Below are positions 24,247-33,171 of a stretch of DNA of 64,000 nucleotides, in pieces. The notes under the pieces are model-generated. The model did not search any database and was not told where the DNA came from. It saw only the letters and a list, made by a program, of their open reading frames with translations. Every line of letters starts with the position of its first letter. The stretch's first letter is position 1. The translations under genes were made by a program, and so were the position numbers. This DNA comes from Collinsella sp. (GTDB taxonomy: Bacteria; Actinomycetota; Coriobacteriia; Coriobacteriales; Coriobacteriaceae). The DNA lies in NCBI GenBank assembly GCA_019419455.1, contig DXZW01000009.1, positions 5,652 to 69,651 on the forward strand. The letters are read 5' to 3'.

Positions 24247-25560
24247 ATGCAGGCACAGAAGGCGGAGGGAACCCGCGACCTTATCGGCGCCGAGATGCGC
24301 GCTTGGCAAAAGATGCAGCAGATCGCTGCCGGCGTGTTCGAGCCGTTTGGTTTTAAACCCATCGAGACGCCCGCGATCGAGCAGGTGGACGTCTTTGTCC
24401 ACGGCATCGGCCAGTCGACCGACGTCGTGCGCAAGGAGATGTTCCGCGTCTTTAGCGGCGCCAACCTGGAGCGCGTCTTTACCGAGGGCACCGACACAAA
24501 ACTCAAGCCCAAGCAGCGCCTGGCGCTTCGTCCCGAGGGCACGGCCGGTGTGGTGCGCGCCGTCGTGGAGAACAACCTAGTGCCCCAGGGCTCCACGCCG
24601 TTTAAGGCGTACTATGCCGAGGCCATGTTCCGTGGCGAGCGTCCCCAGAAGGGTCGCCTGCGCCAGTTTCACCAGGTGGGCATCGAGTGGCTCGGCGCTC
24701 CCGATCCGGCGGCAGACGCCGAGTGCATCATCATGCTCATGGAGTTCTACAAGCGCCTGGGCTTCGATCTTTCCAAGCTCCGTCTGCTCATTAACTCGAT
24801 GGGCGATGCGCAGTGCCGTCCGGCCTATCGCGAGCAGGTTAAGCAGTTCATTCTCGACCACGCCGACGAGATGTGCGACGAGTGCCGCGAGCGCGCCGAG
24901 CTCAACCCGCTGCGCGCCTTCGACTGCAAGAACGACCATTGCCGCGAGATCATGGCCAACGCTCCGCTGATGGGCGACAACCTGTGCGACGAGTGCCGCG
25001 AGCACTACGAGCAAGTCAAGCGCTATCTGGATGCCGCCGGTATCGAGTATGTCGAGGATCCCACCTTGGTGCGCGGCCTGGACTACTACACCCGTACTGT
25101 CTTTGAGGTCGAGGCCCCTGGCGCCGGCGTCGGCTCCATCGGCGGCGGCGGCCGCTACGACGGCCTGGTCGAGCTCGAGGGTGGCAAGCCCACGGCAGGC
25201 GTCGGCTTTGCCGTCGGTTTTGAGCGCGCCCTGCTGGCCCTGCAGGCCTTTGGCAGCGATCTGGGTGCCGAGGAGGCCCCGTGCGTCTATGTCGCCAACA
25301 CAGGCAAGGAGCTGCGCCAGAACGTCTTTGCCATTACGCAGGAGCTTCGCGCCGCAGGGATTGTGACCGAGGCCGACTATCAGGGCCGTTCGCTCAAAGC
25401 CCAGTTTAAGCAGGCCGATAAGGTGGGCGCCAAGCTCATCCTGGTCCTGGGCGGCGACGAGCTTGCCGCCGGCAAGGTCAAGGTGCGCGACATGGAGAGC
25501 CATGACGAGGTTCTCGTCGATCTGGCCAACGTCGTCGAGGCGGTTCGCGAGCGTCTGTAG
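24247..25560 (+). CDS. hisS: Histidyl-tRNA synthetase
   Basis: A 437-residue class II synthetase. Motif 2 is present (YYAEAMFRGERPQKGRLRQFHQVG), as are the HisRS-specific segment RGLDYYTRTVFEVE and the motif 3 region GGGRYDGL with GVGFAVGFERAL. The C-terminal anticodon domain contains VYVANTGKE and QGRSLKAQFKQADK. An insertion holds three Cys pairs (CDEC, CKNDHC, CDEC), possibly a metal site. The ATG at 24247 is spaced correctly from GAAAGGTG. It is monocistronic. Confidence 0.96.
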   Translation: MQAQKAEGTRDLIGAEMRAWQKMQQIAAGVFEPFGFKPIETPAIEQVDVFVHGIGQSTDVVRKEMFRVFSGANLERVFTEGTDTKLKPKQRLALRPEGTAGVVRAVVENNLVPQGSTPFKAYYAEAMFRGERPQKGRLRQFHQVGIEWLGAPDPAADAECIIMLMEFYKRLGFDLSKLRLLINSMGDAQCRPAYREQVKQFILDHADEMCDECRERAELNPLRAFDCKNDHCREIMANAPLMGDNLCDECREHYEQVKRYLDAAGIEYVEDPTLVRGLDYYTRTVFEVEAPGAGVGSIGGGGRYDGLVELEGGKPTAGVGFAVGFERALLALQAFGSDLGAEEAPCVYVANTGKELRQNVFAITQELRAAGIVTEADYQGRSLKAQFKQADKVGAKLILVLGGDELAAGKVKVRDMESHDEVLVDLANVVEAVRERL

Positions 25561-25618
25561 CGCATGATTTTTGAGCTGCGGACCCGCTAACATGTCCCGC
25601 TCGCGACGAGCGATTGTT

Positions 25619-25657
25619 ACGGGGGTGTTTCGCATTTATGCGGAATGCCCCCGTTTG
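25619..25657 (+). terminator. Terminator after hisS
   Basis: ACGGGGG pairs with CCCCCGT, with an inner CGCA/TGCG stem, followed by TTTG. Confidence 0.7.
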
Positions 25658-25768
25658 TGTATGCCGTCCACCGAGAAATACGACCATTTAGAGCAAAAAC
25701 CCTTGCAATGCAGAAAATACTTTTGTGTGGTAAAGCGCAATCAGTGTCGAAAGTATTTCTCAAGCGCC

Positions 25769-25774
25769 TATAAT
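25769..25774 (+). promoter_or_regulatory. -10 box for ppc
   Basis: A consensus TATAAT lies 45 bases upstream of the GTG start. The -35 (GTCGAA) is weak. Confidence 0.55.
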
Positions 25775-25818
25775 GAATACCGCATGTTACGTGCATAGAA
25801 GGAGGAATGGGAGGAAAC

Positions 25819-28632
25819 GTGGCTGAGAACCTAAGCAACCAGTCTGTACCCGAAGCCGCGGCGCGCGTCGCTGCCGTGGTCAACCGCCTCGTTAACCGAA
25901 TCGGCTCGAATGCCGAGTCCAGGGAGCGTCTCGCCGAGATCGAGATCCCCGAGGAGCTGCGCGATAATCTGGCGCTGTTCCTGCGCCTGGAACGTCGTGT
26001 GCTTAGCGAGTATGATCCCGAGATCGCGGACCTGTTCGACAAGATTTTGACAGCCGAGATTGTGGCCAATGCTGGCAACCCCGGTACCCGCGCTGCCGAC
26101 GAGTCCGTTGACGAGCAGGGCGTGCCCACTGCCGACGAGCCCACCGCCGTGGCATTTCGTGAGGTCGTCGATCTGATCGACAGCCTGCCGCTCGATAAGC
26201 AGCAGGTCATTGTCCGCGCCTTTACGAGCTTCTTCCATCTGGCAAACTTGTCGGAGGAGAACTACCGTGTGGCGCAGCTGCGCGAGCGCGAGGCCGGCGC
26301 ATCGACCGATACCGAGGTCGATCCCGCCAACGAACTCACCGTCGCCTATCACCAGTTGGTAAACGAGATGGGTGTCGAGGGCGCCAACGAGCTGCTCGGC
26401 AAGCTCGAGTTCCACCCTGTCTTTACCGCACATCCCACCGAGGCCCGTCGTAAGGCCGTCGAGGGCAAGATTCGTCGTATCTCCAACCTGCTGGAGGAGC
26501 GTCCGCGTCTGGGCGGCTCCGACCTGGTGGAGAACGAGCGCCATATGCTGCAGGAGATCGACGCCCTGGTGCGTACGAGCCCCATCGCGCTCAAGAAGCC
26601 CACGCCGGTCGAGGAAGCCGATACCATCATCGACATCTTCGATAACACGCTGTTCGACGTTATCCCCGTCATCTATCGTCGTTTTGACGACTGGGTGCTG
26701 GGCGACAAGGCCGGCACCGTGCCGCCTCTGTGCCCGGCGTTCTTCCACCCCGGCAGCTGGATCGGTTCCGACCGTGACGGCAACCCCAACGTTACCGCCA
26801 AGGTGAGCCGCGAGGTCGCCGCCAAGTACTTCACCCACATGGTGCTCAAACTCGAGGACAAATGCCGCCGCATCGGCCGTAACCTCACGCTCGAGGCCAC
26901 CTACAGCAAGCCGTCTGCCGAGCTCATTAACCTGTGGAACCATCAGGTCGAGATGAGCCCTCGGTACACGGCCCGCGCCGAGCTGATCTCCGAGCACGAG
27001 CCGCATCGCGCCGTCATGCTCGTCATGGCCGACCGTCTGAACGCCACCGTGCGCCGTATCACCGACACCATGTACCACAGCGCCGATGAGTTCCTGGAGG
27101 ACCTGCGCGTCGTCCAGCGCTCGCTGGCCGCCTGCGGTGCCGTCCGTGCTGCCTACGGCCCGGTCCAGACCATCATCTGGCAGGTCGAGTCCTTCGGCTT
27201 CCACATGGTCGAGATGGAGTTCCGTCAGCACTCCGTGGTGCACGCCCGCGCCCTTAAGGATATCCACGAGAACGGTATCCATGGCGACCTGCAGCCCATG
27301 ACGCGCGAGGTCATCGATACCTTCCGCGCTATCGGCTCCATCCAAAAGCGCTACGGCAAGAAGATGGCGCACCGCTACATCATCTCGTTCACCAAGAGCG
27401 CCCAGCATGTGGCCGACGTCTTTGAGCTGGCCCACCTGTCCTTCGCGCACGAGGAGGATGTCCCCGAGCTCGACGTGATTCCGCTGTTCGAGCAGCTCGA
27501 GGACCTCGAGGGCTGCGTCGACGTGCTCGACCAGATGCTCACGCTGCCCGTGGTGCAGAAGCGCCTTGCCCAGACCAACCGCCGCATGGAGGTCATGCTG
27601 GGCTACTCCGACTCCTCCAAGGATGCCGGTCCTACCACGGCCATGCTCGCACTGCACTCCGCGCAGGAGCGCATCGCCAAGTGGGCAGAGAAGAACGACA
27701 TCGACCTGGTGCTCATGCACGGTCGCGGCGGTGCCGTGGGCCGTGGCGGCGGCCCGGCCAACAAGGCCGTGCTGGCGCAGCCCAAGGGTTCGGTCAACTG
27801 CTTCTTTAAGCTCACCGAGCAGGGCGAGGTCATCTTTGCCCGTTACGGCAACCGCACGCTGGCTCAGCGTCATGTTGAGTCCGTTGCCGCCGCAACGCTT
27901 TTGCAGTCGGCCCCGAGTGTCGAGAAGACCAACACCGAGACCACGCAGAAGTTCTGGGATATGGCTGAGAAGCTCAACACTGCAAGCCACGAGCGCTATC
28001 TGGACCTGCTGAACACCGAGGACTTTACACCGTGGTTCTCGACTGTGACGCCTCTGACCGAGGTCGGCTTGCTGCCGATCGGCTCGCGTCCCGCCAAGCG
28101 CGGCCTGGGCGCCAAGTCGCTTGACGACCTGCGTACCATTCCGTGGATCTTCAGCTGGAGCCAGGCACGCATTAACCTGGCCGCTTGGTACGGCCTGGGC
28201 ACCGCCTGCGAGCAGCTTGGTGACCTTGACCAGCTCAAGGCTGCCTACCAGGAGTGGCCGTTCTTCCGCACGTTCATCGACAACATCGAGATGTCGATCG
28301 CCAAGACCGATCAGCGCATCGCCAAGATGTATCTGCATTTGGGCGACCGCGATGATCTGTCCAAGAAGGTCTTTACCGAGATGCAGCTCACCCGTAAGTG
28401 GGTCCTTGCCATCGTCGGTGATGAGTGGCCGCTGCAGCGTCGTCGCGTGCTCGGCTGCGCCGTTCGCGTGCGTAACCCCTATGTCGACGCTCTGTCCATC
28501 GCCCAGGTCCGCGCCCTTCGCGAGGTGCGTATGAACCAGGACGAGATGGCCGAGGAGAAGAAGGCCGAGTACATGAGCCTGATTCTTTCGACTGTGACCG
28601 GCGTCTCGGCAGGACTGCAGAACACGGGGTAA
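25819..28632 (+). CDS. ppc: Phosphoenolpyruvate carboxylase
   Basis: A 937-residue enzyme making oxaloacetate from PEP and bicarbonate, feeding the reductive branch to succinate or aspartate in a fermenter. Conserved motifs include FHPVFTAHPTEARRK with the catalytic His, GSDRDGNPNVT, GYSDSSKDAGP, MHGRGGAVGRGGGP, and the C-terminal QNTG. I prefer the GTG at 25819 because GGGAGGAA precedes it by three bases or so; an in-frame ATG at 25807 is too close to its own AAGGAGG. It is monocistronic. The QPKGSVNCFFKLTEQGE segment replaces the usual QPPGSVNGRIRVTEQGE, a mild departure from better-known enzymes. Confidence 0.96.
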   Translation: MAENLSNQSVPEAAARVAAVVNRLVNRIGSNAESRERLAEIEIPEELRDNLALFLRLERRVLSEYDPEIADLFDKILTAEIVANAGNPGTRAADESVDEQGVPTADEPTAVAFREVVDLIDSLPLDKQQVIVRAFTSFFHLANLSEENYRVAQLREREAGASTDTEVDPANELTVAYHQLVNEMGVEGANELLGKLEFHPVFTAHPTEARRKAVEGKIRRISNLLEERPRLGGSDLVENERHMLQEIDALVRTSPIALKKPTPVEEADTIIDIFDNTLFDVIPVIYRRFDDWVLGDKAGTVPPLCPAFFHPGSWIGSDRDGNPNVTAKVSREVAAKYFTHMVLKLEDKCRRIGRNLTLEATYSKPSAELINLWNHQVEMSPRYTARAELISEHEPHRAVMLVMADRLNATVRRITDTMYHSADEFLEDLRVVQRSLAACGAVRAAYGPVQTIIWQVESFGFHMVEMEFRQHSVVHARALKDIHENGIHGDLQPMTREVIDTFRAIGSIQKRYGKKMAHRYIISFTKSAQHVADVFELAHLSFAHEEDVPELDVIPLFEQLEDLEGCVDVLDQMLTLPVVQKRLAQTNRRMEVMLGYSDSSKDAGPTTAMLALHSAQERIAKWAEKNDIDLVLMHGRGGAVGRGGGPANKAVLAQPKGSVNCFFKLTEQGEVIFARYGNRTLAQRHVESVAAATLLQSAPSVEKTNTETTQKFWDMAEKLNTASHERYLDLLNTEDFTPWFSTVTPLTEVGLLPIGSRPAKRGLGAKSLDDLRTIPWIFSWSQARINLAAWYGLGTACEQLGDLDQLKAAYQEWPFFRTFIDNIEMSIAKTDQRIAKMYLHLGDRDDLSKKVFTEMQLTRKWVLAIVGDEWPLQRRRVLGCAVRVRNPYVDALSIAQVRALREVRMNQDEMAEEKKAEYMSLILSTVTGVSAGLQNTG

Positions 28633-28655
28633 TCGATAGCCCTGTGGCTCTCACC

Positions 28656-28782
28656 GGGACCCGACGGGTTACCCTCTGAATGCGTCCTCGCACTTGAAGC
28701 CCCCTTATCCTGCTCCTTCGGAGCTGCGGATAAGGGGGCTTCGTGCTGCGGAATGCATTCAGAGGGTAACCCGTCGGGTCCC
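28656..28782. repeat. Giant hairpin element, family II copy 1
   Basis: The outer 28-bp arms (beginning GGGACCCGACGGG and ending CCCGTCGGGTCCC) are perfectly complementary. An asymmetric internal loop GTCCTC (28684-28689) faces TGCGGAAT (28747-28754). An inner stem GAAGCCCCCTTATCC/GGATAAGGGGGCTTC is capped by GCTCC-TTCG-GAGC. It may terminate ppc transcription. The same internal loop occurs at 31417-31541. Confidence 0.85.
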
Positions 28783-29100
28783 TTCGTCCCCGGTCTTCAG
28801 GGATTGGGGCTGGGGAGAATAATGGTGCGCTTCGCGCTTAATGTGGAGTGCGGCGAGGGCTTCTTGCGTCCTGCGGAGTGTGCCAAAAAGTAAACTGATG
28901 GCGGACCCTGCGATGTCCGGTCTTCGGCGGATTACGGGCTGAGGGAATATAGTGCGCTTCGCGCGTTTGAATGGGGCTTCGTGCTGCGGAATGCATTCAG
29001 AGGGAAACCCGTCGGGTCCCTTCGTCCTCGGTCTTCAGGGATTGGGGCTGAGGAGAATAATGGTGCGCTTCGCGCGTTTTGGATGGGGGTCTGTCCCGGC
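28783..29100. repeat. Degenerate tandem copies of a half-element
   Basis: The right half of the preceding hairpin plus its downstream tail recurs. GGGGCTTCGTGCTGCGGAAT at 28975-28994, its arm, and CGGTCTTCAGGGATTGGGGC with AATGGTGCGCTTCGCG match 28735-28838. A more decayed middle copy lies at about 28860-28960. No ORF in this 700-base gap looks real. Confidence 0.7.
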
Positions 29101-29183
29101 GGCGCGTTTGGCGCTTCGCGCTTCGCGTCTTATCGATCGGGATTGAGATGCATGTGGCGTTTCTCGCCTTACGACTGTAGCGG

Positions 29184-29215
29184 CCGCGGTCCCAAGCGGG
29201 ATCGCGGTTGTTTTG
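29184..29215 (+). terminator. Hairpin upstream of larA
   Basis: CCGCGGTCCC pairs with GGGATCGCGG around AAGC, followed by a T-rich run. It separates the repeat region from larA. Confidence 0.6.
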
Positions 29216-29336
29216 TTGTGGGTCAAATATGAACGTTGTGTTAATGAGTCGGTGGACGGTGGTGTTTTTCGGTGAGCGGCGTATCCTTCCAACGGTTTGA
29301 CTAGTGTGTCAGTTGAAAGGAAGAGGGCGCTCGTCA

Positions 29337-30614
29337 ATGTTTGAATGTGAACTGCCGTTTGACCACAAGACGTTGCATCTGGAGCTCGAGGACAAGAACT
29401 TCGCGGGTGTGATGGAAGGTCATCAAAACGAGTTTAAGACTACGAAATCGCAGGAAGAGCTGGTAGAGGAGTCGCTTGCCAACCCTTATGGGTCGCCTTC
29501 GCTCGAGGAGCTTTGTGCTGGCAAAAAGGACATCGTCATCATTAGTTCCGACCACACGCGTCCCGTTCCCTCGCGTGTGACGATGCCTATTCTGCTGCAT
29601 CACATTCATGCCGCTGCGCCCGAGGCCCGTGTGCGTATTTTGGTTGCTACGGGTATGCACCGTCCGTCGACGCACGAGGAGCTCGTCAACAAATATGGCG
29701 AGGAGATCGTTGCCAACGAGGAAATCGTTATGCACGTCGCGACTGACGACAGCATGATGAAAAAGATCGGCACCCTGCCTTCTGGTGGCGAGTGCATTAT
29801 CAACAAGATTGCTGCCGATTGCGATCTGCTGCTTGCCGAGGGCTTTATTGAGCCGCACTTCTTTGCCGGTTTCTCTGGTAGCCGCAAGTCCGTCCTGCCT
29901 GGCATCGCCAGCTACAAGACCATCATGTACAACCACAACGGTCAGTTTGTGAATGATTCCCACTCGCGTGCCGGCAACCTGTGCCATAACCACGTGAGCG
30001 AGGACATGTTTGCCGCCGCCGAGATGGCCCACCTCGCCTTTGTGCTTAACGTGGTGCTCAACGGCAAGCACGAGGTCATCGGCTCCTTTGCCGGCGACAT
30101 CCACAAGGCGCACGAGGCCGGCTGCGAGTTCGTGAAGAGCCTTGCCGGCGTTGAGCCCGTCGAGTGCGAGATTGCCATCACCACCAACGGTGGCTACCCC
30201 CTCGATCAGAACATCTATCAGGCCGTGAAGGGCATGTGCGCTGCCGAGGCCACGCTTCCCGAGGGCGGCGTGATCATCGACGTCGCCGGTTGTGCCGACG
30301 GTCACGGCGGCGAGGGCTTCTATCACAACATCGCCGACAACGATCCGGCAGAGTTTGAGCGCGCCTGCATCGATCGTCCCAAGGACGAGACCCTGCCCGA
30401 CCAGTGGACGAGCCAGATCTTTGCCCGCATCCTGGCGCATCACCCTGTGATTATGGTCACCGACCTGTGCGATCACCAGATGCTCAAGGATATGCACATG
30501 ACGCCGGTCAACACTATCGAGGAGGCGCTCAAGCTCGCCTTTGAGATGAAGGGTGCCGATGCCAAGGTTGCCGTTATTCCCGATGGCTTGGGCGTTGTCG
30601 TTGCGCAGCACTAG
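29337..30614 (+). CDS. larA: Nickel-dependent lactate racemase LarA
   Basis: A 425-residue enzyme interconverting D- and L-lactate (or a related 2-hydroxyacid) using a nickel-pincer nucleotide. Family motifs visible include SSDHTRPVPSR with the catalytic His, ATGMHRPSTHEE with the second catalytic His, GFIEPHFFAGFSGSRKSVLPGIA containing the Lys that binds the cofactor, and HNHVSEDM. The ATG at 29337 follows AAAGGAAGAGGG. The MIP channel gene follows 49 bases downstream, and larB and larC1 are encoded convergently 1.6 kb away. Homologues with other 2-hydroxyacid substrates exist, so lactate is likely but not certain. Confidence 0.92.
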   Translation: MFECELPFDHKTLHLELEDKNFAGVMEGHQNEFKTTKSQEELVEESLANPYGSPSLEELCAGKKDIVIISSDHTRPVPSRVTMPILLHHIHAAAPEARVRILVATGMHRPSTHEELVNKYGEEIVANEEIVMHVATDDSMMKKIGTLPSGGECIINKIAADCDLLLAEGFIEPHFFAGFSGSRKSVLPGIASYKTIMYNHNGQFVNDSHSRAGNLCHNHVSEDMFAAAEMAHLAFVLNVVLNGKHEVIGSFAGDIHKAHEAGCEFVKSLAGVEPVECEIAITTNGGYPLDQNIYQAVKGMCAAEATLPEGGVIIDVAGCADGHGGEGFYHNIADNDPAEFERACIDRPKDETLPDQWTSQIFARILAHHPVIMVTDLCDHQMLKDMHMTPVNTIEEALKLAFEMKGADAKVAVIPDGLGVVVAQH

Positions 30615-30663
30615 CGCGTGGCTTAAACGAATCGTTTATAACCGACAAGAAAGATAAGGTTTT

Positions 30664-31395
30664 ATGCTTACCAAACTCCTCTGCGAATTCGGCGCGACGG
30701 CCCTCATGATCGTCTTTGGCGTGGGCGTGCACTGCGATACCGTGCTCAAGGGCACCAAGTATCAGGGCTCCGGCCACATGTTTGCCATCACCACCTGGTC
30801 TTTTGGCATCTCGGTCTGCCTGTTTGTCTTTGGCGGCGCCGTGTGCATGAACCCCGCCATGGTGCTTGCCCAGTGCATCGTCGGCCTGGTGCCGTGGGGC
30901 AACTGCATTCCCTTCATGCTCGCCGATATGCTCGGCGGCTTTGTGGGTGCCGTGATCGCTTGGTTTATGTATGCCGATGAGTTCAAGGCTTCCGAGGGCG
31001 TCGTCGACCCCATTGCCCAGCGCAACATCTTCTCGACCAACCCCACCACCGAGGGTACGAACTATGCCCGCAACTTCTTCTGCGAGGCTATCTGCACCTT
31101 TGTGTTCATCAGTGCCATCCTTGCTGCCGCTAGCCGCGCCGGCGAGAACGTTCTGATGCTCGCCATCTGCGTCGGTCTGATTGTTTGGGCTGTTGGCATG
31201 GGCATGGGCGGCATCACTGGCTTCGCCATGAACCAGGCACGTGACCTTGGTCCTCGCATGGCCTATCAGGTGCTGCCGATTAAGAACAAGGCTGACAACA
31301 ACTGGAAGTACGGCCTGCTTGTTCCTGGCATCGCGCCGTTTGTCGGTGCTATTGTGGCCGCGCTGTTTGTGCATGGCTTCTTGGGCATGTTCTAG
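30664..31395 (+). CDS. MIP-family channel (GlpF/LarD-like)
   Basis: A 243-residue aquaglyceroporin-like protein with six hydrophobic helices. The first NPA box is intact (CMNPAMVLAQ). The second reads GFAMNQARDLGPR, so NPA has become NQA, while the Arg of the selectivity filter is retained. In Lactiplantibacillus plantarum the lar operon encodes GlpF1/LarD, a lactic acid channel. The position after larA suggests the same role here. Glycerol or water transport is the alternative. Confidence 0.88.
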   Translation: MLTKLLCEFGATALMIVFGVGVHCDTVLKGTKYQGSGHMFAITTWSFGISVCLFVFGGAVCMNPAMVLAQCIVGLVPWGNCIPFMLADMLGGFVGAVIAWFMYADEFKASEGVVDPIAQRNIFSTNPTTEGTNYARNFFCEAICTFVFISAILAAASRAGENVLMLAICVGLIVWAVGMGMGGITGFAMNQARDLGPRMAYQVLPIKNKADNNWKYGLLVPGIAPFVGAIVAALFVHGFLGMF

Positions 31396-31416
31396 TCGAA
31401 GGCTACATAGTTGTCC

Positions 31417-31541
31417 GCTGGCCGCATGGGGTAACTTCCCAGCGCGTCCTCGGACATGCAAAAAGGCTCGCTGCGCACTTCGTGCGGCGAGCCTTTTTGC
31501 GTCCTGCGGAATGCGCTGGGAAGTTACCCCATGCGGCCAGC
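31417..31541. repeat. Giant hairpin element, family II copy 2
   Basis: The outer arms (29 bp, GCTGGCCGCATGGGG... against ...CCCCATGCGGCCAGC) are perfectly complementary and unrelated to copy 1. The internal loop is identical: GTCCTC at 31446-31451 faces TGCGGAAT at 31505-31512. The inner stem GCAAAAAGGCTCGC/GCGAGCCTTTTTGC can terminate in both directions. It lies between two convergent genes. The rest of the gap (31542-31695) shows nothing I recognise. Confidence 0.88.
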
Positions 31542-31695
31542 TGCGGGATCTTTGCTGCGCTCGAGCAAGCAACCCAACATATATCTGAATTTGGATGGGA
31601 GGGGCTTGTTGCTGATAGGGGCGTTGAGCTGTTGTTGACACTTTGGGATGCGTGGCGCCCTGGGTTGGGGTGATGCTTTGGGATGGGCTTCTTAC

Positions 31696-32235
31696 TTAGC
31701 CGAAGAGGGGTTTTACGGCTGATAGGTAGTCTTTGGCTACGTCCTCTTTTGGGGCTTGGAAGTTGTGCCAGGCCCACCATTGGACGGTGGCTACGAAGCT
31801 TGAGGCTATGTGGTGTAGTAGGAAGCTTCGGTCCATGGTAGCGGCGGGGCCGTTTGGGTCGGTAGGGACGGTTTCGGCTGCTCGTGACATGATGGTCTTG
31901 CGTAAGCAGTCGGCGAAGACGCGTGAGCCGGCACCGGCTACGAGGGCTCGAACGCCCTGACGGCGTTCCCAGAGGTTGTTGAGGATATGCTCGACCTGCA
32001 CGAGTGGGTCGTCGAGCGGTGTGCCATCGTCGTCGAGAGCGTGGGTGCAGATGTCGCTCACGAGCTCGGACAGTAGGTCGTCTTTGCTCTTAAAGAGACC
32101 GTAGAATGTCGCGCGGCCTACGTGAGCGCGCGCGATGATGTCGCCGACGGTGATCTTGCTGTAGTCCTCCTCGCGCAGGAGCTCGGAGAATGCTGCGACG
32201 ATGGCGGCGCGGCTTTTTTTCTTGCGGGCATCCAT
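31696..32235 (-). CDS. TetR/AcrR-family regulator, last gene of the larBC operon
   Basis: A 179-residue regulator. The N terminus has a TetR helix-turn-helix: SRAAIVAAFSELL, then KITVGDIIARAHVGRATFYGLFKSKDDLL. The C-terminal ligand domain resembles TetR_C_33/C-terminal types with FLLHHIASSFVATVQWW. The ATG at 32235 is two bases after the larC stop, so the gene is in the lar operon. It probably senses a ligand and represses the operon through the inverted repeat at 33999-34032. LarR of lactobacilli is a Crp-Fnr protein, so this would be a different control scheme. Confidence 0.88.
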   Translation of the reverse strand: MDARKKKSRAAIVAAFSELLREEDYSKITVGDIIARAHVGRATFYGLFKSKDDLLSELVSDICTHALDDDGTPLDDPLVQVEHILNNLWERRQGVRALVAGAGSRVFADCLRKTIMSRAAETVPTDPNGPAATMDRSFLLHHIASSFVATVQWWAWHNFQAPKEDVAKDYLSAVKPLFG

Positions 32236-32237
32236 CG

Positions 32238-33161
32238 CTATGCGTCCGCGTGAACGAGCAGACAGCGGAGCGTGCCGGAGCAACCCTCGTAGGGGCGTTT
32301 GCCGGCGCCGTAGCCGACGGCCTCGATGCGGTAGCGGGCTGGCAGGTGCCCGGACGTGCGCAGTGCGGCGACGATGGCGGCGCCCGTGGGCGTCACGAGC
32401 TCGCCGGCAACCGGTGCAGGCGTGAGGGCGATATTGCCTGCTTGGCATAGGTTGACGACGGCGGGCACCGGGATGGGCATAAGGCCGTGGGCGCAGTGGA
32501 TGGTGCCGTGACCCTCGGAGAGCGACTCAACCACGATGTCCTCAATACCCAGGTCATCGAGGCAGATGGCGACGGAGCAGACGTCGACGATGGAGTCGAC
32601 GGCGCCCACCTCGTGGAACATGACGGTCTCGGGCGTTTTGCCGTGGGCCTTGGCCTCGGCGGCGGCGAGCGCGGTAAAGATGGCGAGCGCGCGATGCTTG
32701 GCGCCATCGCTTAGCTGCGAGCCATCTATGATGGCGGTGACGTCCGCCAAAGAACGGTGGTGATGGTGGTGGGCGTGATGGTGACCCTCGTGGCCATGAC
32801 CGTGCTCCCCATGGTCGTGCTCGTGCTCGTGCTCGTGGCAGTGATCATGTTCGACATGGTCATGATGATGGCGCTCGTGCTCATGGGCGTGCTCGGCAGG
32901 CACTTCGTTGCCGTAGAGCCAGGCCATATCGTGGTCGTGGTTCTCGAGGCCCTCTGCAAGCTGGACGTCGAAATCGCAGGCGTCGATGCCGTGCTTGTTT
33001 ACGCGCGCGACGGCGATCGAAAAGCCGTCGACCGGCAGCGTGGCGAGCTGTTCGCGCAGGTGCTCCTCGCTGGCGCCCAGGTCGAGCAGGGCCGCGACGG
33101 TCATATCGCCGCTGATGCCCGAAGTGCCGTCGATGATAAGCGTGTGCTGATGGTTGGACAT
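32238..33161 (-). CDS. larC: Nickel-pincer cofactor biosynthesis protein LarC1
   Basis: LarC inserts nickel into the pincer nucleotide. This 307-residue protein matches the N-terminal LarC domain: DGTSGISGDMTVAALLDLGA at the N terminus, HFHEVGAVDSIVD-type motif (MFHEVGAVDSIVDVC), LSEGHGTIHCAHGLMPIPVPA, and GELVTPTGAAIVAAL. A His-rich segment (residues ~95-145) alternates His with Glu/Asp, suited to nickel binding or storage. The protein ends at CLLVHADA, where full LarC would continue into the ~130-residue LarC2 domain. No LarC2 frame was found after it; tetR follows at once. Confidence 0.9.
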   Translation of the reverse strand: MSNHQHTLIIDGTSGISGDMTVAALLDLGASEEHLREQLATLPVDGFSIAVARVNKHGIDACDFDVQLAEGLENHDHDMAWLYGNEVPAEHAHEHERHHHDHVEHDHCHEHEHEHDHGEHGHGHEGHHHAHHHHHRSLADVTAIIDGSQLSDGAKHRALAIFTALAAAEAKAHGKTPETVMFHEVGAVDSIVDVCSVAICLDDLGIEDIVVESLSEGHGTIHCAHGLMPIPVPAVVNLCQAGNIALTPAPVAGELVTPTGAAIVAALRTSGHLPARYRIEAVGYGAGKRPYEGCSGTLRCLLVHADA

Positions 33162-33171
33162 GGAATGCTCC

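Noticed and set aside
25831..28338. An 835-codon minus-strand frame inside ppc
   Set aside because: It is antisense to a gene with all PEP carboxylase motifs. The same GC-driven effect occurs inside the YhgE/Pip genes (17616-20222).
28952..29337. Small open frames in the gap between ppc and larA
   Set aside because: They overlap repeated hairpin sequence, lack ribosome sites and show no conserved features.
32720..32880. The His-rich stretch in LarC as a sequencing or low-complexity artefact
   Set aside because: It stays in frame between conserved LarC motifs, and His-rich segments suit a nickel-handling protein.
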